From NCBI GenBank assembly GCA_964019425.1, contig OZ025828.1, forward strand, positions 1 through 64,000: 64,000 nucleotides of DNA, written 5' to 3'. Below are positions 41,033-50,431 of this stretch, one piece after another. Below the pieces are notes generated by a model, which saw nothing but the letters and a program-made list of their open reading frames with translations, ran no database searches and was not told the origin of the DNA. The position numbers were made by a program, and so were the translations under genes. The stretch's first letter is position 1; each line of letters starts with the position of its first letter. This DNA is from Flectonema sp. DT1601 (taxonomy: Eukaryota; Euglenozoa; Diplonemea; Diplonemida; Diplonemidae).

Positions 41033-44000
41033 CTACGGTAATAACATGTGAGAATAACTGTTTTCACGAGGAGCTAAGGAAGCCAAGGAGCTTCTAATTG
41101 AATCTAAATCAGCCTGAATACTCGAAGTGTATCCAGGTACTACTGGTCTAGCTATTGGTTCTGAGAGAGGGTGAGATAATCCTGCTCTTACTACCGGTTC
41201 TGAGAGAGGGTGAGACAGAAGAGGGGAAGCAGCACCTCGACCAATAGCTGTCAGTGGTGTAGAATGAATTTCCTCAACAGGTTTGTGTATAAAGTTAGCA
41301 GTCGATGGCTGAATACGTGTTTGCGCCAAGGCGGCGGCTTCTCTCAGCGTGAATCGATCTTCCCGATCGCTGAGTTCAATTTCACGAGATTCGAATTCCT
41401 TTTGCTTGCGAGCAGCAGCAATGTGTTGATCTCGAAGTTGTGCTTCCAGTCGAGCGACTTCATCAGCAGCAACTCGACATTGCCCCTCTTTCCGTCCGAT
41501 CAGGTCGAGACCTTCAGCCATGCGAAGTTTTATTTCTCTCTCGCGGTCTTCCATTTCCTGTTCGCGTTCGGCGACTTTACGAAGGCGGGCGACAGCTTCC
41601 TCATCTTCGCTTCGGAGATGTCGGTTACGAGCATCCCCTTCGAGTTGGAGTCTATGAAGATCTTCTTCTCTGGTCATTAGAATGTTTTGTTTTTCAGTCA
41701 CAGCTGATGACTCTGCTGCTAGAGCTGCTTGTCTGTTTAAGAGAGCTGATTCTCTTTCTGACAGCTGCTGCTCTCTTGCAACTTCCTTCTCAGCTAATGA
41801 GATTTCTTTTATTGAGAGCTCGCGGTATCTGTCTTCCAATTCCTTCTCGCGAACAATCGACATATTTGAAACGTTTTGTTCCTCAGCCTGAATCCTTCGC
41901 TCTCTTTCACTAATATCTTGTTCTCTGCCATCAAGTCGGATATGTCTTTCGTTGAATCTTTGTTCCTTTTGTCGGAGTTCTTCTTCTCTCATTTGGTGCA
42001 TCTTTTCTAGTTCAGAGTCACGCTTGTTGGCCATTGCTGCTCGTTCGTCAAGAAGTTTTTCTTTTATTTCAATAGAGTGCATTTGATCAGATATCATTGT
42101 ACTCACAGCAGCAGTACCTGGTGAGTTTATTTGTGTCGTTGCGAGGCTTCGTTCCCTTTGGATGAGATCTTGTTCACGGAGGGAAACAGCGTCTTCACGA
42201 GTAGCAACTTCCCGCAGTTGAGTTTCAAGACGAGTAGTGAGTCGACGTAACTTATCATCAGCAACTACATCAAGAGTTGGACTCAGAGATCTTGATTGCT
42301 TTACCAGTCTTTGATCTCTTTCGTATTGGTCTTGCATCATTCTAAGTGAAGTTTCTTTTTCAGCTACTGCTGCTTCTCTTTCCGATACTTCTCTCCATCG
42401 TATTTGCAGTTTTGCTTCTCTTTCTTCGAGTTTCAGCTCTCGGTCTCTTTGGATGGCTTCAGAACTTTTATTTGTGATAAGCCCATGAGAGAGAGCTTCT
42501 TCCCTGGCAGTCAACTGCCTTTCCCAATCAGTAAGTGACTGTGATGGAACAGATGGAATGGGTGGTAACATTTCATCAAACACTAGAGCTGCTGCTGGTT
42601 CACTTGTCGGAAGTCTTGCAGGAGCCTCTCTTGTGTGTGGAGTTGGAAGTCCGTAACGCTGATGGAGTTTTGCGAAGAGAACATCTTCAGGCATCACCGC
42701 GTGCATTGCTAATTCAACTTTATATAATTCAGATGGATTATGAGCGAGATAGAAGTCAGTTAGTCTCTGACGTAGACTTGCTTCTTCTTGAGGTGTTCTA
42801 CTAGCTGGAGTCTGTCCTGTTGGCTGATCAATGCTGTACGCACTTCGAAGTCTCTCGAAGAGTTCATCTTCAGAAATATTAGTTCGATGCATTGAAGCGA
42901 TAGCTTCATCTGTCTTTTCTTGAATTCTATTTGCTGGCTCTACTTTAGAAAAGAATAATCTCAACTTCTGTGACAACTCACTACCAGATTGTGTTTTTGG
43001 ATTATTGCGGGATGTCGCTCGTCGATTTTGCTTCTCTCGCCAGTCATCACCACTAAAAGAGTCATCGTACTCACCTAACAAATATCTGCTGTAGAGTGCT
43101 CTAAATAAGTCAACCTCGTCTAAGGTACCAGACTGTCTCATTAAGCCATCAATATCATTTACATTTCCTGGCGCATGTTTACAATGAAAATAAAACAACT
43201 TATCTCTTAGCTGTGCTTTGGCAGTTTGTTCAGATTCCTTGAGATGTTCGTCGTGTGACTTTGCTGAGATTGGATGTCTAATTTGAGTTCTCAATTCATT
43301 GTAGTCGACGTCACAGTTTGCTAATATATTTGTTGATTGTTTGTATCCTTGAGATAGTGAAGGGAATACGAGATTTCGTTGTTTTAGAATGTCCAGGCAG
43401 GTGGCGTGAACGTGATTAGAATCCTCACCAGACGCATTAAAATGAAATTCAATTATCGTTGGTCCTGATCCTGGCTGACCTTTCATACCGTCGACGAAAG
43501 TCATTTCCAGTGCGTGTGAGAAAGCTTTTGAGATGTCCCATCGGACAGCAGATTTTACTTTACGAGCGTTATCAGTACCAGTAACTCTACTAAAATCTAA
43601 TGAGTGAAGTGTTATAGTACCTGGGATTACCATTGGTGTTCTCGATGTTGATAGAGTCGTAACAGAATTCCTTTTCACAAACGATGAGTTTTGAGCCCTC
43701 GGCTTGTGACTAGAAGCTATCGATGCGAGTGAACCCTTCCTACTTCCCATTCCGCTCCTTAAACTTCTTTGACTAACTATAGAGCTTCTTCTCATCATAT
43801 CAGCTCCTGGCATTGGTGACGATGCTGGTGGTGCTCCAGGTAGTAATGAAGGAATCCATTGTTGACCGAGACCTATTCTACAAGAAGTATAAACCTGAGT
43901 CCACGCATCTTTATCACCCATCTTCTCTCTTATAATTCCATCAACGAGTGGTCCCATTCTAGCTGTCACGTTGTGTTGTTTGAAGAACTTTTCAAGTCTA

Positions 44001-45118
44001 GTTTCCCAATCAGATCGAATAACGTCTTCAGAGAATTTAACCCAAACACTGTAATCCCATATCTCTGAAGAAGGAATGTTATATTCAGATGCTAGAGTGT
44101 CGAGAATATTAGAAACTGGTTCATTAATTGACATGAACTCTGCTACTCGGGTGGCATCACGTTGCAGACTAAACCTCTCAAAGAATCCAGCGATGTATTG
44201 TCTCTTAATAGGATCATCAATAATAACACTACTCTTACGTTCTACAACTGGTGATCCTTGTGATGAAGATGATGATGAGTTGTGATCTTCTGCGGCGTGT
44301 TCAACTTCTTCTTCGTGATCTTCTGCTGCTTCTTCTTCTTCTCCTTCGTCATCACCTCGGATAGGACCTTCACGAAGTGCGTGAGGGAAATCACCGAGCC
44401 ATTCATCCTGGTTAGCATTATATTGTTTAATGTATCTAATCTGGACGTCATTTATGTCCTCATTTCTAATTTCTTCGAGAACAGCCAGAACAAGATCACG
44501 AGCGTTATCAGGGTCATGTTGTCTAAAGAAGTTCTCAAAACGGTAAATTAAAACACCTTCACTGTACTCCCACTGGTCCCACATTTCAGGGTTTTGGCCA
44601 CTTGCTTCACACTCAGCATGGATGAGTGCTCCCATGATGGTCGGGTTTTTCTTTATTTTCTTAACCAAATCAGGTATCGTTTCTATCTTTTCAGGAGCAC
44701 CTATCGTGTAATAAAAAGCATTCAACACCAATGCGCTGATGTCTTTGTTGTAGTGAGGAACTCCGAATGCATCTGTGTTAAAAAGTGAAGTCAGTTCACG
44801 AAATGCCTCATCTTCTCTGTCATACTTACCTTCGTATTCTTTTTGATATTCTTTCGCATCAAATTGGGAGAAGAATCCCTTTAGTCTAAGTTCGAATCTC
44901 GCCTTATCTTTTTTTTTATCCTTTGGTTCACCGTTGTCTTTCAGATTCCAATTTTTGTATTGTTTTTTTAGTACAGCTTTTCGATCTTTTACTGACGACT
45001 TGTTAACAAGGTCACCCAATGCTGCGGTTTTTGGTTTACCCTTACCGTCTAACTCATACTTTGCGAATAATGTCTCAAGGTAGATGGGATATTCCTCATC
45101 TGTGCAATACTTATCCAT
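41033..45118 (-). CDS. Repeat and coiled-coil protein of euglenozoan type, function unknown
   Basis: 1361 residues. The N-terminal half carries at least six diverged helical modules of about 45 residues with the pattern LxxKLxxFFxxHxPxxxxxVxxxMxxxxxxEDxLFxxLxxRYGL (about 191-237, 309-349, 373-417, 636-683, 715-764, 781-825). One reads LRQRLTDFYLAHNPSELYKV. Modules of this general style are familiar to me from hypothetical trypanosomatid proteins, often cytoskeletal or flagellar. An acidic/Ser stretch (about 255-288), a basic Ser-rich stretch (about 440-495) and a middle globular part (500-600) are interspersed. From about 860 to 1280 it is one long Glu/Arg-rich coiled coil (REEELRQKEQRFNERHIRL). 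No enzyme motif, TM or signal peptide. Probably a structural protein; the specific role is unknown. Confidence 0.88.
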   Translation of the reverse strand: MDKYCTDEEYPIYLETLFAKYELDGKGKPKTAALGDLVNKSSVKDRKAVLKKQYKNWNLKDNGEPKDKKKDKARFELRLKGFFSQFDAKEYQKEYEGKYDREDEAFRELTSLFNTDAFGVPHYNKDISALVLNAFYYTIGAPEKIETIPDLVKKIKKNPTIMGALIHAECEASGQNPEMWDQWEYSEGVLIYRFENFFRQHDPDNARDLVLAVLEEIRNEDINDVQIRYIKQYNANQDEWLGDFPHALREGPIRGDDEGEEEEAAEDHEEEVEHAAEDHNSSSSSSQGSPVVERKSSVIIDDPIKRQYIAGFFERFSLQRDATRVAEFMSINEPVSNILDTLASEYNIPSSEIWDYSVWVKFSEDVIRSDWETRLEKFFKQHNVTARMGPLVDGIIREKMGDKDAWTQVYTSCRIGLGQQWIPSLLPGAPPASSPMPGADMMRRSSIVSQRSLRSGMGSRKGSLASIASSHKPRAQNSSFVKRNSVTTLSTSRTPMVIPGTITLHSLDFSRVTGTDNARKVKSAVRWDISKAFSHALEMTFVDGMKGQPGSGPTIIEFHFNASGEDSNHVHATCLDILKQRNLVFPSLSQGYKQSTNILANCDVDYNELRTQIRHPISAKSHDEHLKESEQTAKAQLRDKLFYFHCKHAPGNVNDIDGLMRQSGTLDEVDLFRALYSRYLLGEYDDSFSGDDWREKQNRRATSRNNPKTQSGSELSQKLRLFFSKVEPANRIQEKTDEAIASMHRTNISEDELFERLRSAYSIDQPTGQTPASRTPQEEASLRQRLTDFYLAHNPSELYKVELAMHAVMPEDVLFAKLHQRYGLPTPHTREAPARLPTSEPAAALVFDEMLPPIPSVPSQSLTDWERQLTAREEALSHGLITNKSSEAIQRDRELKLEEREAKLQIRWREVSEREAAVAEKETSLRMMQDQYERDQRLVKQSRSLSPTLDVVADDKLRRLTTRLETQLREVATREDAVSLREQDLIQRERSLATTQINSPGTAAVSTMISDQMHSIEIKEKLLDERAAMANKRDSELEKMHQMREEELRQKEQRFNERHIRLDGREQDISERERRIQAEEQNVSNMSIVREKELEDRYRELSIKEISLAEKEVAREQQLSERESALLNRQAALAAESSAVTEKQNILMTREEDLHRLQLEGDARNRHLRSEDEEAVARLRKVAEREQEMEDREREIKLRMAEGLDLIGRKEGQCRVAADEVARLEAQLRDQHIAAARKQKEFESREIELSDREDRFTLREAAALAQTRIQPSTANFIHKPVEEIHSTPLTAIGRGAASPLLSHPLSEPVVRAGLSHPLSEPIARPVVPGYTSSIQADLDSIRSSLASLAPRENSYSHMLLP

Positions 45119-45130
45119 GTTTTATTATTG

Positions 45131-45275
45131 AGTACCTAATAAGTAACTATTTGATGTTAATGTTCATGACGGCTATCAGAGAGGGTTTCTTTCATTACAC
45201 TGGTCGGGTGTTTCTGCTCTTCTTCTGTGTCAAAGTATTTATCTCTTTTATATATTTTTGTACCTAATAAGTAAC
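45131..45275. repeat. Two copies of a 17-bp direct repeat in a gene spacer
   Basis: GTACCTAATAAGTAACT occurs at 45131-45147 and again about 128 bp away, at 45259-45275. On the coding strand each contains TTATTAG before GTAC, so both look like splice-acceptor-type AGs upstream of the 1361-residue protein. A local duplication of a 5' region is the simplest reading. A 22-base A-run (T on the coding strand) lies just beyond, near 45308-45330. Confidence 0.5.
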
Positions 45276-45352
45276 TAACTGGTGGTAAGTGATGGTTTTC
45301 TTGGAACAAAAAAAAAAAAAAAAAAAAAAAACCACTATTTTTCTTTTACTGA

Positions 45353-45646
45353 TCATTTCATCGAGGGTTTTCTAATGTCCTCGAAAACACCCAACTCATC
45401 AGCGCAGGTAATACAAAACCTTTTCACAAAGAATAAACTACACGTCACACAAACTGTTTTATTACAATAACTACAAGTACCACCAATACAAAGAGGTCGA
45501 GTATCTTCTCTCTTGTCAGCAGTAATCCAAACATCTTCTGTGAACACAATCGAATCGTGGTAGGGTGGACGAGATCCTTTTTGAACAAAAAAGGATTCAG
45601 GAACTCTAAATCCACAGCTGCATGAGAATACTTCAGATCTCCTCAT
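45353..45646 (-). CDS. Cysteine-rich DPF-motif protein, CDPF1 homologue
   Basis: A 97-residue cysteine-rich protein. It matches the CDPF1 domain: a first CxC pair (FSCSCGF), a central hydrophobic core (IVFTEDVWITADKRED), then CSYCNKTVCVTCSLFFVKRFCITC. The CSxFFxKRFCxxC ending is the family hallmark. The spacing of the cysteines suggests zinc binding. The family is widespread in eukaryotes but its function is not established. The whole domain is contained in one exon; ATG at 45646. Confidence 0.88.
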   Translation of the reverse strand: MRRSEVFSCSCGFRVPESFFVQKGSRPPYHDSIVFTEDVWITADKREDTRPLCIGGTCSYCNKTVCVTCSLFFVKRFCITCADELGVFEDIRKPSMK

Positions 45647-46075
45647 TGTTAGTAACGTCCTTGAAATCTATCAACTTTTGAGAAGAAAAAGAAGAAAAAA
45701 AAAAAACAGATTTTTTAAAATATTAACATGTCTTTGATGTGAACTGAAAGGGAGTTGAGATTGCTTGAATGACTTTAAGAAAATAAATAAATATCCTACG
45801 AAAAGTATATAACTTAGCTGCGCATCACTTGCGTTGTCATTTAGTGCAGTACGGAATCGAAGTATACCTGAATAATCTGAAGGGGAGTAAGAGGACTTGT
45901 TATTATTATTTTTCAAAAAAAAAATAAAAAAATAACACAATGAATAATTAACTAATTAATACTCTACTCAAAGAACCAAAAGGGAGGAATCAAATAAACT
46001 GAAAATAGGCCGCGAAAAGTGTAAACAGAAAGAAAAGAACAACCGTCTCTGTAAAGAGAAAGTTTTTTTTTTTCT
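45647..46075. other. Intergenic between the histidine kinase and CDPF1
   Basis: 429 bp of AT-rich DNA with A-runs around 45690-45706. No gene or RNA recognised. Confidence 0.55.
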
Positions 46076-49000
46076 TTAAGTAACGCCGTCCGTGTTGTTT
46101 TCGACGTACCATTTCTCAAGTGTTGCTTTTAAAATGTTTTTACGAAGAGGTTTTGTAATGTAGTCATCCATACCCGCCTGAAGACACTCATCTCTGGTGT
46201 GTGGGAGTGCGTCTGCTGTCAGTGCAATTATGTTTACTGGTTGGCCTTGAAGCTTTCCAGATTTTTCCATTTCCCGAATAAGTTTTGTAGCTCCATACCC
46301 ATCTAACACAGGCATATGACAATCCATTAAAATAATATCGTGACGGTTGACAAGCAGTTCATCGATCACCATCTGTCCGTTATCGCAGACTGTTGGTTCG
46401 ATTCCAAAAAGTTTCAATTGTTTTTTTATTAGAATTTGATTAGTTTTGTTGTCTTCAGCTACCATCAGCTTTCTCGAACTTTCAATAATTGTTTCCTTCT
46501 TAGGCCTCATATTCAGTGATTGGATTCGACGTAATTCAACAGGATTTTCTGAGGAAGCAGTCTGAAGAATACCTGCTAAGAGAGCTTGTTTTGGCGGCTT
46601 AGCCAACACAAAAACTGCACCTTTTCTCAAAAGCTGAACTGTCCTTGCCTTGTGAACCATCGGAGTGACAACACCAATTGTTATGGATTCACTTATTGAT
46701 TGGGTTACTACTTCTAAAGTATCACTACTACAACCATCTAATGAATGAGAGTCTATTATGATGATGTCAAGTTGTTGTTGTTGTTGTTGTTGTTGTTGTT
46801 GGACTCTGTTGGTAAGTTGGGTTGCGGTGCTTACATGTTCACAATGGGCACCGAATAAAGATAAGTACGCCGTAAATATATTAACTTGAGTTTCATTGCT
46901 GCTGGCAACTAGAGCTCTTAGATTTGGTTTTACTTTGAATTCCGATCGAAGTCGATTTCCGACGTTCATATTTTTACCATCTTCAGTAACCTTTCTAAAA
47001 TATGCCGTGATCCAGAATGTGGATCCAGTTTTTGTTTCCGGATCGCTGACGACTCCGAATTCGCCGCCCATGCATGCGACTAGTTGTTTGCAAATTGAAA
47101 GTCCGAGTCCACTACCTCCATACTGCCTGGTAGTGCCTGCACTCGCTTGATGAAATGGTAAGAATAACATAGCTTGTTTATCCGGTGGTATTCCTATTCC
47201 ATTATCGGTAACAGAGAACCTTATTAGTGTTTTATCACTTGAGATGTTATCATCCTCGACGGGGGAGACACACATTCCAATTTCTCCATTTTCAGGAGTG
47301 AACTTAACAGCGTTTCCCAGTAAGTTTATTAAGACTTGTCGTAGTCGGAAACTATCTCCTGCAACATGTGTTAGAAGACAGGGTGAAACAGATAAGTTCA
47401 TTGAAATGTTTTTAGTCTCAACTTTACTTCTGATGACATCCATCGTGTCTTCAGCTAGTGTTACTAAATCGAAGCAGGCGATTTCAAGTTCCATCTTTCC
47501 AGATTCTAGCCTTCCATAATCTAGAATATCATTAATAATTGCCAACAGTGATTCTCCGCAGTTTCGAATAGTCGCAACCATTTCTTGTTGTTCTGGAGAT
47601 AGAGCCGTGTTTTCTAACAGTTCAGTCATACCGATAACACCACTCATTGGTGTTCTTATCTCATGAGACATTGACATTAGGAAGTTTGCTTTTACTTCAG
47701 CTGCTTTTTTAGCTTCGTCTCGGAGTCTCATTAATTCTTTATTCTTTTCTTTCATTAATTGACCTTCTCTCAACTCATCGTACAGGAGGATGTTATTTAA
47801 TGAAATTCCAACAAACGATGAGAATGTTGTCGCGAGGGATTCGTCTTCTTCGATGAATGGAAGTCCGTTTGTTTTATTAATGAATTGCATCACACCGAGA
47901 ACTCGAGATTTTGTTGTGGCTCTGATTGGAACACACAAAGCAGCTTTAGTAACGTATCCGCTGAGTTTATCAAATGCTGGATTGAATAAAGGACTTCGAT
48001 AAGCATCTGCGATGTTCAGCATCTCACCTGTTCTCGCGACTGTTCCAGCGATTCCAACTCCGACTGGAAGTCGGATTACATTGTCGCCTCCGACCTTTGC
48101 AGCCATTTCACTGTCTGTAAGGATTGACCAAAGTTCTTTCTTTCCCTCGTCTATGAGAAATATCGATGCTCTCTCAACCGTTAAGACTTGTCTTGCTCTC
48201 GTCATAATACGAGCCATCATCTTCCCTAAGTCCATTTGGACATCACTAATTTCTTTTGATACTTCTAATAATGTAGCAGTTTTGTTAGATTCGAATTGAA
48301 GTTGTTGATAAAAATGAGAATTTGACAACAGCACACCAGCTTGCTTACCAAGTAGGGCAAGGATACATTCATCCTCAGCAGTAAAGATTCCTTCGTTCTT
48401 ATTTATCGCTTCAATCACGGCAAATACTTTGTTGTCGGCAGCGTTTTTACTCCGTCTGAGGTATGATCTAGAAATAGGGTAGACTAGAAGTGTTTTAGTC
48501 TTGAAACCTGTTTCTTTATCAACTTCTTTATTAAATCGTGGGTCAGAATAAGCATCTGGAATATTAAGTACTCGTGAGGTTAGAGCAGCGTATCCGACAA
48601 GACTTTTATCGAGAGGGACTTTAATTTCAATGCCGTCGTCATCAAATGTCCGAGCATGTTTGTTTTCAATTAAAAAAACAGAAGCCCTATCACATTTCAG
48701 AATCTCACACACTCCAGCAACAATCAGATAGTTACATCGAAGCACGTTTGTTTCTTCACTTAGTCGAGAGACTAAGACTACTAATTTATGCATTACAGCA
48801 GGTGATAAATTATCAAACGAACTGACTCCCTCGTGTGTCACTGCCAACGGAACTGCGAAGTTTATGTCCATCAGCTCTCTTACTTCCTTCCTGGCGTCAA
48901 CAAGAGTCCCATGATTTGAGTTATCAGCAGCTTGTCTTAAAGCAGTACTAGGTGGTACATGAGATACTGGATTCATTGTAATATTACTGTTACTAGAAAA

Positions 49001-50431
49001 GGTTCTTCTGTGAATTGGTGTTGGTCGATTTCTCTTACCAACTGTTGAAGATCGTGTCTTTCTATCATACTTTCCAACATACTCGTCTAATATTGATGTC
49101 GGAGTTGGGTCTTCTGTTTTATTACATTCAACTCCGTTTCCATTACCTGAGGGAGATTTTGCTTGATTTTCATTAAAGGTTTCAGCATCGTCCAGGTCAC
49201 CTACTAAAGTTGCCATTTCATCATGTGCCTGAGTGTGTCTCTTAAGCTGTAAATACCCCGCACCAGACGCACATTTAGCTACCGATGCAGCAAATGACAC
49301 ATAGCTGTTGGCGGTACTGATGCTGCTACTCCCACTACAGAGAGAGTCATTGCGATATTTCAATTGGAGGTCGGAATTCTTTCCGGCGTCAGCTACAAAA
49401 AACCCCGAGTCATCACTTCCCCCTGCCTCAGCTCCTCCTTCTGCCTCACTTATAGTACTCTTTGATACCCCAGATTGATTTTCTGAAGGGTGTGAAACAG
49501 TCTCTAACATAGACTCCGAATGTATTGTCGCTCCCCTTTGTCGCGTGGATTCAGTTGCTGCTATCATTGTTAAAGATTTCTTACTTGGAGTAAGACTGAG
49601 TTCTTCATTAATTTCAGGAGTATTGACACCAACACCAACTGATCTAGTCTTGACGTAGATATTACTTCTCTCAGAGAGAGGTTCAATTCTATTCATTAAT
49701 GATGAAGCTATAATTGTACTGTGGCAGGCTATTAAAAAACGAATTGGGACTACGACGTCGCTGTAGGTGGCGTAGTCGTCCAAAAGTCCGATGGCTAATC
49801 CCCAAATGATAATCGAAACTCCGACGTGTGCTATCGCGTAACCGATCTTACAAACAATCCTGCTATTAGCAATTAACACGACAGCACTAATTAGTCCTCC
49901 TGCACAAGGAGATTCAGCAATGAGTGCCGTTATTGATATCGTACTGTAACATGTTAACAATAGTAATTGTTGTCGATGTGATGACATCGCACAGCGTTGA
50001 AACGATTTAGACAACGAAGACAATAAAAACAATGCTGCCCAAGACCCAATACATAATAAATGAATAATAAACCAACCGTTGTTTGACAAGGAACTGACTT
50101 CTATTAAGAAATACAACACTTGACATAGAAACAATGATGACATTCCGACAGCTGAGATCAATCTAGCTCCTATAGCCGCCTGTAGTTGTGATACCATTAC
50201 AGTGTCTAGTTTATCTTGTCTTAAGAAATTAGGATTCCTGACATGAATAAACGAATCAGCGATACTGCACTCCATCGTCCCAGGAGAGTTATATTCTTGG
50301 TTAACTCCGTTGTGTTGTTTTAACTGAACGACGAGCGTCCCTGGAGGTGAATTTTCATAAATCCGACACGGTTCTTCCTCAAAAGAACTCGACGTTTCAC
50401 TTCCATCATCCTCAATAGAAGTCGGTAACAT
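46076..50431 (-). CDS. Hybrid sensor histidine kinase: membrane region, two GAF domains, HisKA, HATPase, two receiver domains
   Basis: 1451 residues. An N-terminal membrane region has about six helices (85-245). A disordered stretch (250-530) leads to GAF 1 (about 555-705) and GAF 2 (about 730-880), both with the NKxxG/FxxxD layout of cyclic-nucleotide or small-ligand sensors. HisKA (915-982) has MSHEIRTPMSG, phospho-His 923. The ATPase domain has NLLGNAVKFTPENGEIG, DNGIGIPPDK and GGSGLGLSI. A first receiver (about 1171-1290) is degenerate and carries a ten-Gln run in the CAA repeat. The C-terminal receiver (about 1321-1445) is intact: ED at 1326-1327, phospho-acceptor D1370 in ILMDCHMP, and K1427 in ITKPLR. 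It would pass phosphate to a histidine phosphotransfer protein. Such kinases occur in many protists but are absent from animals. Confidence 0.95.
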   Translation of the reverse strand: MLPTSIEDDGSETSSSFEEEPCRIYENSPPGTLVVQLKQHNGVNQEYNSPGTMECSIADSFIHVRNPNFLRQDKLDTVMVSQLQAAIGARLISAVGMSSLFLCQVLYFLIEVSSLSNNGWFIIHLLCIGSWAALFLLSSLSKSFQRCAMSSHRQQLLLLTCYSTISITALIAESPCAGGLISAVVLIANSRIVCKIGYAIAHVGVSIIIWGLAIGLLDDYATYSDVVVPIRFLIACHSTIIASSLMNRIEPLSERSNIYVKTRSVGVGVNTPEINEELSLTPSKKSLTMIAATESTRQRGATIHSESMLETVSHPSENQSGVSKSTISEAEGGAEAGGSDDSGFFVADAGKNSDLQLKYRNDSLCSGSSSISTANSYVSFAASVAKCASGAGYLQLKRHTQAHDEMATLVGDLDDAETFNENQAKSPSGNGNGVECNKTEDPTPTSILDEYVGKYDRKTRSSTVGKRNRPTPIHRRTFSSNSNITMNPVSHVPPSTALRQAADNSNHGTLVDARKEVRELMDINFAVPLAVTHEGVSSFDNLSPAVMHKLVVLVSRLSEETNVLRCNYLIVAGVCEILKCDRASVFLIENKHARTFDDDGIEIKVPLDKSLVGYAALTSRVLNIPDAYSDPRFNKEVDKETGFKTKTLLVYPISRSYLRRSKNAADNKVFAVIEAINKNEGIFTAEDECILALLGKQAGVLLSNSHFYQQLQFESNKTATLLEVSKEISDVQMDLGKMMARIMTRARQVLTVERASIFLIDEGKKELWSILTDSEMAAKVGGDNVIRLPVGVGIAGTVARTGEMLNIADAYRSPLFNPAFDKLSGYVTKAALCVPIRATTKSRVLGVMQFINKTNGLPFIEEDESLATTFSSFVGISLNNILLYDELREGQLMKEKNKELMRLRDEAKKAAEVKANFLMSMSHEIRTPMSGVIGMTELLENTALSPEQQEMVATIRNCGESLLAIINDILDYGRLESGKMELEIACFDLVTLAEDTMDVIRSKVETKNISMNLSVSPCLLTHVAGDSFRLRQVLINLLGNAVKFTPENGEIGMCVSPVEDDNISSDKTLIRFSVTDNGIGIPPDKQAMLFLPFHQASAGTTRQYGGSGLGLSICKQLVACMGGEFGVVSDPETKTGSTFWITAYFRKVTEDGKNMNVGNRLRSEFKVKPNLRALVASSNETQVNIFTAYLSLFGAHCEHVSTATQLTNRVQQQQQQQQQQLDIIIIDSHSLDGCSSDTLEVVTQSISESITIGVVTPMVHKARTVQLLRKGAVFVLAKPPKQALLAGILQTASSENPVELRRIQSLNMRPKKETIIESSRKLMVAEDNKTNQILIKKQLKLFGIEPTVCDNGQMVIDELLVNRHDIILMDCHMPVLDGYGATKLIREMEKSGKLQGQPVNIIALTADALPHTRDECLQAGMDDYITKPLRKNILKATLEKWYVENNTDGVT

